Source of the DNA: Bacillota bacterium
Lineage (GTDB): Bacteria > Bacillota > Clostridia > Oscillospirales > Acutalibacteraceae
Reading direction: 5' to 3'
Assembly: GCA_023460155.1 (NCBI GenBank)
Contig: JAEWRF010000228.1
Span: forward strand, 1 to 59,941
DNA length: 59,941 bases
Both the position numbers and the translations under genes were made by a program. This document shows, piece after piece, positions 18,068 through 25,510 of this stretch. Numbering within the stretch: position 1 is the first letter of the stretch; the number at the start of each line of letters is the position of its first letter. The notes under the pieces are model-generated. The model saw only the letters and a list, made by a program, of their open reading frames with translations. It ran no database searches and was not told the origin of the DNA.

Positions 18068-18878
18068 AAGTCAGCTCTTCGAACTCCCCGATGCTCAGGC
18101 TCGGGTTCAAAGCACGGTTGATGCCCATGCTGAGCAGATGCGCGCCGCGCTGGATGATGAGGTCAATTTCGCGCGGCGTGACCATCATGGAAGCTCCGCG
18201 CGGGGAAACGGCATCGGCGGGGGCATCCTCCCCCAGCAGGTCGGCGGCAAGGGTCGAGGCGTCAACGACGGTGGGGATTCCCATGCCGATGACGGGCACG
18301 CCGAGCGTGGCCGAGTCGATGCGCGGCCGCGCGTTGCCTACGCCCGCGCCGGGCGAGATGCCGCCTGAGCAGAGCTGCACCGTGCAGCCGAGACGCGAGG
18401 GACTGCGGGCCGCGAGCGCGTCCACGGCGATGACCGCGGCGGGCTTCACCTCGCTGACCACGCCCTTTAAAACCTCGAACGCCTCGATTCCCGTGCAGCC
18501 AAGCACGCCAGGGCTGACCACCGCGACCGGACGCAGCCCCTCCAGCCCGGTCACGCGGGCGATTTCCCCCTGAATGTGGCGCGTGGCGAGAATCTTCTCC
18601 GCGCAGAGCGGCCCGAGCGCGTCCGGGGTGACGGCCCGGTTGCCGAGACCGGCCGCGAGCACCTGCCCCTCCTCCGGGAGCAGGTCGGCGAGCTGTTCGG
18701 CAACAAGGCGCAGCAGCGTGTTGTTTTCGTCGATATGGTCGGATATTGCCGGCACCTCCAGGGTAATATAGACGTTGCCGCCGTCTTCGATGCGCGTGAC
18801 GACGCAGCCGTCCTCCTCGCGCCTCTGCTGTTTTGCGGGCTCTGTGTTTTCGAGCGCCAGATCTGTGCGGAAATTCAA
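18066..18878 (-). CDS. gpr: Germination protease GPR (compact form)
   Basis: GPR degrades small acid-soluble spore proteins at germination. The start is TTG 18878 (NFRTDLALE...), nine bases after GAGAGGAG, giving about 270 residues; longer readings run into the rpsT promoter. Family motifs are VAGLGNRAVTPDALGP-like (here AAGLGNRAVTPDALGP), VSPGVLGCTGIEAFE, AVDALAARSPSRLGCTVQL, ISPGAGVGNAR and VTPREIDLIIQRG. Bacillus GPR is about 100 residues longer, so this is a short version. The stop overlaps a hairpin. It is divergent from rpsT and followed by spoIIP. Confidence 0.92.
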   Translation of the reverse strand: MNFRTDLALENTEPAKQQRREEDGCVVTRIEDGGNVYITLEVPAISDHIDENNTLLRLVAEQLADLLPEEGQVLAAGLGNRAVTPDALGPLCAEKILATRHIQGEIARVTGLEGLRPVAVVSPGVLGCTGIEAFEVLKGVVSEVKPAAVIAVDALAARSPSRLGCTVQLCSGGISPGAGVGNARPRIDSATLGVPVIGMGIPTVVDASTLAADLLGEDAPADAVSPRGASMMVTPREIDLIIQRGAHLLSMGINRALNPSLSIGEFEELT

Positions 18879-18962
18879 TGGAATCGGCTCCTCTCTTTTT
18901 ATGGCGATTGTGGGATTCGGCCGCGGTCCGTTCTGGCCGCGGGGCCTTCCAGAAAAATTAGC

Positions 18963-18991
18963 TTGCTTTTTTTCGCAGGGAATGATATGAT
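18963..18991 (+). promoter_or_regulatory. Sigma-A promoter of rpsT
   Basis: TTGCTT (18963-18968), a 17-bp spacer and TATGAT (18986-18991) lie 32 bp before the rpsT start. Confidence 0.8.
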
Positions 18992-19023
18992 AAATCGTAA
19001 AGCTCTCTAAAGGAGGTGGAAAG

Positions 19024-19290
19024 ATGCCCAACATTAAATCGGCTAAAAAACGCGTCAAGGTGATCGCCGTAAAGACCCTGATCAACAAATCCGCTTCCGC
19101 GGAGCTGAAAACGGAAATCAAGAAGGCGGGCAGCGCTCTTGAAACTGCCGGTGCCGACAACGCCGAGATTCTGAAAGCGGCGGTAAAGAAGATCGATCAG
19201 GCCGCGGCAAAGGGAATTCTGCACAAGAATACCGCAGCCCGGAAAAAGTCCGCTCTCGCGCACAAGTTCAACGCAGCGGCAAAAGCCTGA
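19024..19290 (+). CDS. rpsT: 30S ribosomal protein S20
   Basis: S20 binds 16S rRNA early in 30S assembly. The 88-residue basic protein starts MPNIKSAKKRVKV and ends HKNTAARKKSALAHKFNAAAKA, both typical. A strong AAAGGAGG site precedes ATG 19024. It has its own promoter and terminator. The divergent rpsT-gpr arrangement is conserved in Bacillus. Confidence 0.98.
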   Translation: MPNIKSAKKRVKVIAVKTLINKSASAELKTEIKKAGSALETAGADNAEILKAAVKKIDQAAAKGILHKNTAARKKSALAHKFNAAAKA

Positions 19291-19301
19291 AAAAAGCCGG
19301 G

Positions 19302-19329
19302 AAAGCAGAGCTGACGCCCTGCTTTTTTT
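19302..19329 (+). terminator. rpsT terminator
   Basis: AAAGCAG (19302-19308) pairs with CTGCTTT (19319-19325), within a run of seven T (19323-19329). Confidence 0.85.
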
Positions 19330-19368
19330 CTACCCATGCACCGGCGCCCCGGAAATTCCCGGCAGACG

Positions 19369-19397
19369 TTGACATTTGGGCGGCTTTTGATTATTAT
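19369..19397 (+). promoter_or_regulatory. Strong sigma-A promoter before a small membrane-protein gene
   Basis: TTGACA (19369-19374), a 17-bp spacer and TATTAT (19392-19397). The next start codon is 55 bp downstream. Confidence 0.85.
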
Positions 19398-19452
19398 AGA
19401 ATTGAAAAGCGAGAAACACACCGATACAACATGGAAAACGGAGGTGCTCAAT

Positions 19453-19605
19453 TTGAAGAAATCCGGAAGTCTGAACCTGTTGTTTACGATATTGTCCGCA
19501 TTGGCCGCGATGGCTGCTGTGGCGGTTGCCGTTGCCCTTTTCTTTGAACGGAAGAAAAAGGACGACGAGGAACTTGAGCATTATCTCGATTGTTCCATTC
19601 AGTAA
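19453..19605 (+). CDS. Small single-pass membrane protein (about 50 residues)
   Basis: I read this from TTG 19453, which follows GGAGGTG at good distance; the longer frame from 19336 would start before its own promoter. The protein is short: a basic start (KKSGS), one membrane helix rich in Ala, Val and Leu, and a charged tail (ERKKKDDEELEHYL). It has its own strong promoter and a terminator, so it is probably expressed. The function is unknown; small proteins of this shape often modulate membrane complexes. Confidence 0.68.
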   Translation: MKKSGSLNLLFTILSALAAMAAVAVAVALFFERKKKDDEELEHYLDCSIQ

Positions 19606-19639
19606 TCCCTTCGCAGAAACAACCGGAAAACCGGAATCG

Positions 19640-19677
19640 ACGCGGACAGGTGTTTTTACGCCTGCCCGCGTTTCTTT
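19640..19677. terminator. Bidirectional terminator hairpin
   Basis: ACGCGGACAGG (19640-19650) pairs with CCTGCCCGCGT (19661-19671) with one mismatch; TTTCTTT follows on the plus strand. It ends the small membrane-protein transcript and could also stop spoVAE transcripts from the other side. Confidence 0.7.
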
Positions 19678-19830
19678 CGCCGCCGGGCCACCCGGTCCCG
19701 CAGGCTGCGGTAAAGCAGTCTTGCCACCTGCCACAGAAGGCTGATCAGCCAGTTTCCGCTGATAATGCGGAAAGCCATCCACGCGAGGCCCGCGTAACGG
19801 GACCCCGTGCGGGCGTAGCGGTAGATCGGG

Positions 19831-20190
19831 CTACGTCTTATCGCCTGATTTTGAAAACAAAGCGGCCAGATAGCCGAAGAACACCGCCGCCGCGATTCCG
19901 GCAGCCCCCGCCGCAACGCCGCCGGAGAAGACCCCGATGATCCCCTTCTCCCGCACCGCCTCCAGCGTGCCTTTCGCCATAAGATAGCCGAACCCCGTCA
20001 GCGGAACCGTCGCCCCGCACCCCGCAAAGTCGACCAGCGGGCCGTAGATTCCCACCGCGCCGAGCACAACCCCGGCCGTCACGAACGACACGAGAATCCG
20101 GGCCGGCGTAAGCTTCGTGAAATCAATGAGCAGCTGGCCCACGGCGCAGAGCGCCCCGCCGACCAGAAACGACCATACATACTGCAACAT
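19831..20190 (-). CDS. spoVAE: Stage V sporulation protein AE (SpoVAE)
   Basis: SpoVA proteins form the channel that moves dipicolinic acid into the forespore and out at germination. This 119-residue protein has about three or four membrane segments and typical motifs: a start like MLQYVWSFLVGGALCAVGQLLIDFT, TPARILVSFV, and a Gly-rich core with GCGATVPLTGFGYLMAKG. SpoVAE normally follows spoVAC and spoVAD; here it stands alone, divergent from a HAD phosphatase gene. The rest of the spoVA locus must be elsewhere. Confidence 0.93.
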   Translation of the reverse strand: MLQYVWSFLVGGALCAVGQLLIDFTKLTPARILVSFVTAGVVLGAVGIYGPLVDFAGCGATVPLTGFGYLMAKGTLEAVREKGIIGVFSGGVAAGAAGIAAAVFFGYLAALFSKSGDKT

Positions 20191-20316
20191 TCGTCACCTC
20201 GGCTTTTAGTTTCGCCCGGCGCCGTTTTCTCTATACATTCGAATTTTCCAGAACAAACACAATTTTGGAATCGGGCTCGGCCCGCCCGGTGTTTTTTTAA
20301 AAGGATCGTGATCGCA

Positions 20317-21108
20317 ATGAATCCGAAAACTATTTTTTTCGACATCGACGGTACTCTTCTCGGCACCCGGGACGGGAAGCGCTTCCAGATCCCGCCGAGC
20401 GCACTGGAGGCGCTTGATGCGCTGAAAAAGAACGGCCACCGTGTCGTCGTCTGCTCCGGGAGGCAGGAGGCCTTCATCCGCCGGTTTTTTCCCGGAATGT
20501 TCGACAGCTTCGTCGCCCTGAACGGAGCACACATCGTCTTTGAGGGAAACACCGTTCTGGACCGCCCTCTGTCCGGCGAACGGGTGAAGACCCTGATGCA
20601 TCATTTCGACGCCTACGGCTGTACGTACGTCTTCATCGGCAAGCACAACGGCTGGGCGCGCCGCTTCCCGGAAAAATACCTCGGGAAGATGGACGCCGTC
20701 TACGGGCTCCCCGATTTTCTCATTACGGAATGGGAACCGGAGGAGGTAGACGCCAGCATGATGGACTTCGTGTTCGAAACCGACGCCGACTATGAAAAAT
20801 GTGCGGAAGCCTTTACGGATTCCATGGTGCTGAACCGTCACCCGGGCGCCCTGACTAACGACCTGAGCTTCCGCGACTGGGACAAGGCCAAAGGGATTGC
20901 GGAGTTCCTCGCCTATTCCGGTATCCGGAAGGAGGATACCGTCGCCTTCGGTGACGGCTACAACGACATCGCCATGATGGGCGCCGTCGGCCTCCCCGTT
21001 GCGATGGGCAACGCCGTGGAAGAGGTAAAAAAAACCGCCGCGTACGTCACGGCGGCGATTTTCGAGGATGGAATTTCCAAAGGACTTCGGCACCTGGGGC
21101 TGATCTGA
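20317..21108 (+). CDS. Cof-type HAD-superfamily phosphatase
   Basis: HAD hydrolases of the Cof subfamily dephosphorylate sugar phosphates, FMN or related molecules. I prefer ATG 20317 (MNPKTIFFDIDGT) over GTG 20308, which lies only two bases after the AAGGA site; this gives 263 residues. Motif I is FFDIDGTLLG with the nucleophile Asp, motif II lies in VVVCSGR, and motif IV is FGDGYNDIAMMGAVG. A C2-type cap lies between. The substrate cannot be deduced. It is a single gene, divergent from spoVAE. Confidence 0.9.
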   Translation: MNPKTIFFDIDGTLLGTRDGKRFQIPPSALEALDALKKNGHRVVVCSGRQEAFIRRFFPGMFDSFVALNGAHIVFEGNTVLDRPLSGERVKTLMHHFDAYGCTYVFIGKHNGWARRFPEKYLGKMDAVYGLPDFLITEWEPEEVDASMMDFVFETDADYEKCAEAFTDSMVLNRHPGALTNDLSFRDWDKAKGIAEFLAYSGIRKEDTVAFGDGYNDIAMMGAVGLPVAMGNAVEEVKKTAAYVTAAIFEDGISKGLRHLGLI

Positions 21109-21140
21109 ATGGCAGGTAAATTATGTCAAGAAAAAAACCA

Positions 21141-21169
21141 TTGTGAAGTGTAAATAAACGCAGTATAAT
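21141..21169 (+). promoter_or_regulatory. Sigma-A promoter of a probable non-coding RNA
   Basis: TTGTGA (21141-21146), a 17-bp spacer and a perfect TATAAT (21164-21169). No start codon with a ribosome-binding site follows before the terminator at 21346. Confidence 0.85.
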
Positions 21170-21175
21170 GAATTT

Positions 21176-21387
21176 GTAAGGCACAGAAAAATGCAAAGCA
21201 GGCAGGCGGTATTGGAAGTACCGTCTGCCCTGCATACGGAGACTAGCCCTCCATACGCAGCGGGAAACCCGCGCATCGCAGATTCATTATACTTCTCCGT
21301 TCTCTTTTTGTACAGAGAAGATAGGAGAGTTTCGCTGTGCATTCCAAACGCCTGTGTATGGGTTCCGATCCGTACAGGCGTTTTTTT
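21176..21387 (+). ncRNA. Probable structured non-coding RNA, about 212 nt
   Basis: A strong promoter and a strong terminator delimit a segment without a credible reading frame. By eye it folds as a branched structure. GCACAG near 21181 pairs with CTGTGC near 21335 and closes a junction of three arms. Arm 1 is a long hairpin around GCGGTA/TACCGT (about 21199-21234). Arm 2 has CGGAGA/TCTCCG enclosing GCGGGAAACCCGC. Arm 3 is TTCTCT/AGAGAA. The length fits 6S RNA, but the branching does not match its usual single rod, so no family is assigned. The surrounding 594-bp gap holds no protein gene. Confidence 0.6.
21346..21387 (+). terminator. Terminator of the non-coding RNA unit
   Basis: AAACGCCTGT (21346-21355) pairs with ACAGGCGTTT (21374-21383), and a run of seven T ends at 21387. 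Confidence 0.92.
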
Positions 21388-21557
21388 GTCGCCTTGCGGA
21401 GGATGCCGCGGGGCCGCCCGTAAGGGCGGGGCCCTGCGCGCCGAATCCGACAGGCTGCGGGCCCGGCGCCGGTTTTTTCGTTTTGGAAGGCAATGACGTT
21501 TTGTGAAAAGAAGTGTCGTTTTTTAAAGATCACCGGTCGCTTACGGCAACGCGCAAG

Positions 21558-21602
21558 AAAAGGGACAGGAAGGGAGAACCCTTCCTGTCCCTTTTCTGTT
21601 TT
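21558..21602. terminator. Perfect bidirectional terminator upstream of the flavodoxin gene
   Basis: A 13-bp perfect stem (21562-21574 with 21579-21591) with loop AGAA is flanked by AAAA on the left and TTTT on the right, so it can end transcripts from either side. It insulates the flavodoxin promoter from the RNA unit. Confidence 0.9.
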
Positions 21603-21625
21603 CCGGCGCGGGGGAAACCGTATTA

Positions 21626-21653
21626 TTGCAATTGGGAATCATCGTGCTATAAT
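21626..21653 (+). promoter_or_regulatory. Promoter of the flavodoxin gene
   Basis: TTGCAA (21626-21631), a 16-bp spacer and TATAAT (21648-21653) lie 49 bp before the start codon. Confidence 0.8.
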
Positions 21654-21702
21654 AAAAATCAGACCATCGGGAAAACTCCGGGTCGATAAGGAGAATATAA
21701 AA

Positions 21703-22152
21703 ATGAAAAAATGCCTCATCATTTATTATTCCTACCATCACGGCAACACGAAAAAGGTGGCCGAGGCCATGGCAGAGGCCTGCGGGGCGGAGCTCTGCCC
21801 GATGGAAGAAGCCGGCGGAAAAAATCTGGACGGCTATGAAATCATCGGGCTCGGCGCGGGAATTGACCGCGGCAGGCACTACGCTCCGCTGTTTGACGCT
21901 GCCGAAAAGCTGAATTTCAAGGGCAGGAGCGTGTTCGTCTTTTCCACCAGCGGGACGGGGAATAAAAGCTACAACGACGCCCTGATTCAAAAGCTGAAGG
22001 AAGCGGGCGCGGCCGTCGCGGGAAACTTTACGTGCCGCGGATACGACACCCAGGTTCTCAGGCTGATCGGCGGAATCGCGAAGGGCCATCCGGACGCCCG
22101 GGAACTCGAAGCCGCGAAAGCGTTTGCCAAAAGCATGGTGAAAGACAGCTGA
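21703..22152 (+). CDS. Flavodoxin family protein
   Basis: Flavodoxins carry FMN and pass electrons in place of ferredoxin. From ATG 21703, behind AAGGAG, the protein has 149 residues. It starts MKKCLIIYYSYHHGNTKKVA, where the S-Y-H-H-G-N-T loop binds the FMN phosphate. The 90s-loop region reads FVFSTSGTGN. The fold length matches short flavodoxins. Promoter and terminator are its own. A role in anaerobic electron transfer or iron limitation is likely but not shown. Confidence 0.9.
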   Translation: MKKCLIIYYSYHHGNTKKVAEAMAEACGAELCPMEEAGGKNLDGYEIIGLGAGIDRGRHYAPLFDAAEKLNFKGRSVFVFSTSGTGNKSYNDALIQKLKEAGAAVAGNFTCRGYDTQVLRLIGGIAKGHPDARELEAAKAFAKSMVKDS

Positions 22153-22161
22153 ACAAAAAGA

Positions 22162-22190
22162 GGAGCAGACAGCGTGTCTGCTCCTTGTTT
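22162..22190 (+). terminator. Flavodoxin terminator
   Basis: GGAGCAGACA (22162-22171) pairs perfectly with TGTCTGCTCC (22175-22184), followed by TTGTTTT. Confidence 0.9.
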
Positions 22191-22209
22191 TATTGCTTTG
22201 CTCTCAGGC

Positions 22210-24078
22210 TCAGTCTGCCACAATGGGCATATCGCCGGGCTCGTGGGAAGCGCCCTTGAAATAGATATCGTACCATACAAGAAAGATGAAGGCCGTCCAG
22301 ATCTGGCGGCTGTAATCGCATTTTCCGGCAAAATGCGTGTTCAGGTACCGGAGCAGCTCGTCCGTGTTGAAAAATTCCTCCGCTGTTTTGGAGGTAAAGG
22401 CCTGCTTTACAATATTATAGTATTTTTCCTCGCGCAGCCATACGCGGATCGGCACCGGGAAACCGAGCTTTTTCTTCTGGGCGGTTGCCTCCGGCAGATG
22501 CCGGGCCGCAGCCTTGCGCATGGTATATTTGGTGTTCTGTTTGTTGACTTTCAGGTTTTTCGGGATGCGGGAGGCAACCTCAAACACTTTTTTGTCGAGG
22601 AACGGCACGCGGAGCTCCAGCGAATTCGCCATGCTCATGCGGTCGGCCTTTAGCAGGATATCGCCCACCATCCAGACGTTGATGTCAAGGTACTGCATCT
22701 TGGTAACATCGTCCTGATCCTGCACGCGGTCGAAATAGGGCTTGGTGATCTCCTGCGGCATGCTCACGGGGATGTCGCTTTTGAGCAGACGGCGTTTTTC
22801 CTCCAGCGTAAACATGCTGCAGTTGCCGATGAAATGCCCCTCGATGGGCAGAGCGGCGCGGATGAGGAAGTTCTTGCCCTTAAACGAGAACGGAATCTTT
22901 TTCGCCACTGCCGCAAAGAAGCGGCGGAGCCAGAGCGGAAGCTTCTGGTACCCGGCGAGATCGTCCGGTTCGTGGTAAATATTGTAGCCGCCGAACAGCT
23001 CGTCGCTGCCCTCGCCGGAGAGCACAACTTTCACATAGTCGCGCGCGATTTTGGAAACGAAATAGAGTGCGATGCAGGAGGCGTCCGCCAGAGGCTGATC
23101 CATGTGGTACATCACCTTGCGGATGTTTCCCCAGTATTCGTCGGGCGAAATGGTTTTGTAATGGTGCTCGAGGCCGATCTTTTCCGAAAGTTCCTTCGCG
23201 TAGCCGATCTCGTTGTAGTGCTCGTCCTCGCCGAAGCCGACGGTGAAGGTTTTCTGCCCCTCGAAGAAGGTGGAAACATAGCTCGAATCCACGCCGCTCG
23301 ACAGGAAGCACCCGACCTCGACGTCGCTGATCTTGTGCGCCTCCACGGAATCCGCGAAGACCTTCTCGATCTGGGAGACCGCCTCGTCCTCCGTCATGTT
23401 CTCGTCCGGGTCGAATTTCGGTTCCCAGTAGCGGTGCGTCTCCACCTGGCCGTCGCGGTACCAGAGGTAATGCGCGGGCATCAGGCAGAAGACGTTCTCA
23501 AAAAACGTCTCGGGCGGCACCATATATTCAAAGGAAATGTAGTTGCTTAGCGCATTCCGGTTCAGTTTCTTTTCAAAACCGGGGAATTCGAGGATGCTCT
23601 TGATTTCGCTGGCATAGACGAAGTTATCGCCCACCTGCGTGTAGTGCATCGGCTTGATTCCGAAGAAATCGCGGGCGATGAACAGGCTTTTGTCGTTTTT
23701 ATTCCAGATGGCGAACGCGAACATGCCGCGCAGCTTGTTGAGCAGCTCTTCATGCCACTCCTCAAAGCCGTGAACCAGCACCTCGCTGTCGGTCTGGGTG
23801 GTAAACGTGTGCCCTTTCGCGATCAGGATCTCGCGGAGCTGCTGGTAATTGTAGATTTCGCCGTTGAACATCAGCACCAGAGAACGGTCTTCGTTATAGA
23901 TCGGCTGGTCGCCTGCGTTCAGGTCGATGATGCTCAGGCGCCGGAAGCCCATTGAGATGTTCCCATCCGAAAAAACGCCGTTGGAATCCGGCCCCCGGTG
24001 GGTGATCACATCCGTCATGTTTTTGATGACCGCGTCGCGGTCAATCACTTCCCCCGTAAAGCCACACAATCCGCACAT
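22210..24078 (-). CDS. asnB: Asparagine synthase (glutamine-hydrolysing)
   Basis: AsnB makes asparagine from aspartate, glutamine and ATP. From ATG 24078, behind AAGGAAGGG, it has 622 residues and begins MCGLCGFTG; Cys2 becomes the catalytic N-terminal nucleophile of the glutaminase domain, with HRGPDSNG and the MFNGEIYNYQ motif. The synthetase domain carries the PP-loop SSGVDSSYV and LSGEGSDELFGGY. The longer frame from 24129 would bury Cys2. The stop TGA lies in an imperfect CAGACTGAGCCTG hairpin much like the one ending hemW. Confidence 0.95.
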   Translation of the reverse strand: MCGLCGFTGEVIDRDAVIKNMTDVITHRGPDSNGVFSDGNISMGFRRLSIIDLNAGDQPIYNEDRSLVLMFNGEIYNYQQLREILIAKGHTFTTQTDSEVLVHGFEEWHEELLNKLRGMFAFAIWNKNDKSLFIARDFFGIKPMHYTQVGDNFVYASEIKSILEFPGFEKKLNRNALSNYISFEYMVPPETFFENVFCLMPAHYLWYRDGQVETHRYWEPKFDPDENMTEDEAVSQIEKVFADSVEAHKISDVEVGCFLSSGVDSSYVSTFFEGQKTFTVGFGEDEHYNEIGYAKELSEKIGLEHHYKTISPDEYWGNIRKVMYHMDQPLADASCIALYFVSKIARDYVKVVLSGEGSDELFGGYNIYHEPDDLAGYQKLPLWLRRFFAAVAKKIPFSFKGKNFLIRAALPIEGHFIGNCSMFTLEEKRRLLKSDIPVSMPQEITKPYFDRVQDQDDVTKMQYLDINVWMVGDILLKADRMSMANSLELRVPFLDKKVFEVASRIPKNLKVNKQNTKYTMRKAAARHLPEATAQKKKLGFPVPIRVWLREEKYYNIVKQAFTSKTAEEFFNTDELLRYLNTHFAGKCDYSRQIWTAFIFLVWYDIYFKGASHEPGDMPIVAD

Positions 24079-24203
24079 TGCAATACCCTTCCTTACTTTA
24101 ACACAGGCCGCCGATAAATCCGCCGGCAAAACGCCCGGCAGGCCTTCGGCGGCCGCACCTCAATCCAGAACTAAAAATAGTGTGCTCCCCACACCGGGCT
24201 TGT

Positions 24204-24860
24204 TTATTCGGCTTCGCCGCGGTATTCTTCCAGAATTTTCCCCGCCGTTACGGAATCCACCGGCAGGAATCCGCTTCCCGCGGAAATTCCCGCATTTTTT
24301 ACGATCTCAAGGGATTTGCGGTACGCGTCCATCCGCGTGCTTCTGCCGACGGGCTCGTCCGCCCCTTCCGGAAAAAAGGAAAAAGTGATCTTGTTTTCCG
24401 CTTCGTCGCAAAAGCAGAAATAGCCGTTCGACGCCTTTTTGCCGTATTTCTGTTCCAGGACCCCAGAGAGCGCGAGCTTTACCAGCTCCACCGCGGCATC
24501 GTCGAGCCCCGCCTCAAAAATCAGCACTTTTTCCTTCAGGCCCGCCAGCGTGGAAACCATCCGCTTTTTCACCCCGGAAAGCTGAGGAAACTTCTCCTCG
24601 GCGTCCGCCGTTTCTGATTTTCCGCAGCCGTTCGGCTCCACGTAAACCATGAACCGCCGCTCGGGGTCGTGATACAGGCACGGATACATCAGCTGGGCCG
24701 TGTAGCCGCACTGAGGGCACTTCCAGTCGAACAGGGTTTCGTCAAGCACGCGTTCCCGAAGCTCGGGGTTGTCCCGCGCGCTGATTGCCGGCCACATGCC
24801 GGTTTTCACCGCCGCGCCGCAGTGCGGACATCCCACTTCCTTGCTAATTTGCGTCGACAT
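24204..24860 (-). CDS. CpXC domain protein
   Basis: The 218-residue protein begins with a putative zinc site made of two Cys pairs: GCPHCGAAV near residue 10 and CPQCGYTAQLMYP near residue 48. This is the CpXC domain, found mostly in clostridial and related proteins and of unknown function. The C-terminal part is a mixed helical region without a motif I recognise. It starts at ATG 24860 behind AGGAG and lies 125 bp upstream of asnB on the same strand. Confidence 0.8.
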   Translation of the reverse strand: MSTQISKEVGCPHCGAAVKTGMWPAISARDNPELRERVLDETLFDWKCPQCGYTAQLMYPCLYHDPERRFMVYVEPNGCGKSETADAEEKFPQLSGVKKRMVSTLAGLKEKVLIFEAGLDDAAVELVKLALSGVLEQKYGKKASNGYFCFCDEAENKITFSFFPEGADEPVGRSTRMDAYRKSLEIVKNAGISAGSGFLPVDSVTAGKILEEYRGEAE

Positions 24861-25009
24861 TCGCTCTTCTCCTTATTCTCTGCGTGTTCGTTCATTATAT
24901 CACAAGAACATAAAAAAAGGAATAGATGAAATACTACTGTTATGAAACGCGGATTTGCGGTATAATATTGGAAAAGCAAGGCCGCAGTGAGCGGCAGGGA
25001 GGCAGCATT

Positions 25010-25510
25010 ATGGGTTTTTTAAAAAACGTTACCGATTCGATGGGCCGCGCGGCAGGCTTCGTGGTAGAACAGAACCACAGGGCGGCTTTGGCCAACCGTC
25101 TCAAAATCGTCATCCGCAATGAAAAAGAGGTTCAGGCCCGTGCTTATATCGAGCTCGGAAAATACTACTACCAGAATCTCCGCGACCCCGAAAACCCCCA
25201 GGCTGAACGGCTCTGCACCGCCGTTGAAAACTCCGGCAGCCGCCTGAAGCGCGCGTTTGAAAAGCTGGATGAGCTGGTCGCCCCCGCGGGCTTCCCGGGC
25301 GAAGCGGACGGGGAAGCCGACGTGTACGATCCCGAAGCCGCCGACGCGGCGGGACCCGACTCCTTCCTGACCTCGGCCGAGCCGGACGAACCCTCGAAGG
25401 AGGAGGACGACGAGTTTTTTCGCCCCTTCTCCGAAGCGAAGGACAAGAACGGCTGCTGCTGCCCCCCGGACGAGGAAGCTGCGGACGACGGAATCCACGA
25501 GGTCCCATGA
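25010..25510 (+). CDS. Uncharacterised cytoplasmic protein with acidic C-terminus
   Basis: From ATG 25010, behind GGGAGG, the protein has 166 residues. The N-terminal half is helical (GFLKNVTDSMGRAAGFVVEQN, then RNEKEVQARAYIELGKYYYQN), followed by an acidic, Asp/Glu/Pro-rich tail with a CCCPP cluster. I do not recognise a family. A TATAAT (24960-24965) lies upstream. The last codons overlap the mnmA start by 4 nt, so both are translated from one mRNA; whether the protein serves tRNA modification is unknown. Confidence 0.7.
   Translation: MGFLKNVTDSMGRAAGFVVEQNHRAALANRLKIVIRNEKEVQARAYIELGKYYYQNLRDPENPQAERLCTAVENSGSRLKRAFEKLDELVAPAGFPGEADGEADVYDPEAADAAGPDSFLTSAEPDEPSKEEDDEFFRPFSEAKDKNGCCCPPDEEAADDGIHEVP

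Noticed and set aside
19656..19916. 86-codon minus-strand gene after spoVAE
   Set aside because: The TTG start lies inside spoVAE without a ribosome-binding site; kept only as an observation about coding-like sequence.
21176..21387. Assignment of the RNA unit to 6S RNA
   Set aside because: Size fits, but the branched fold drawn by eye differs from the usual 6S rod with a central bubble; a covariance search is needed to decide.
21191..21496. 101-codon frame inside the RNA unit
   Set aside because: It reads through a strong terminator, lacks a ribosome-binding site and crosses hairpins; a non-coding RNA explains the region better.
24079..24203. T-box or other riboswitch upstream of asnB
   Set aside because: The 125-bp gap has GC-rich pairing but no T-box sequence and no terminator/antiterminator pair.
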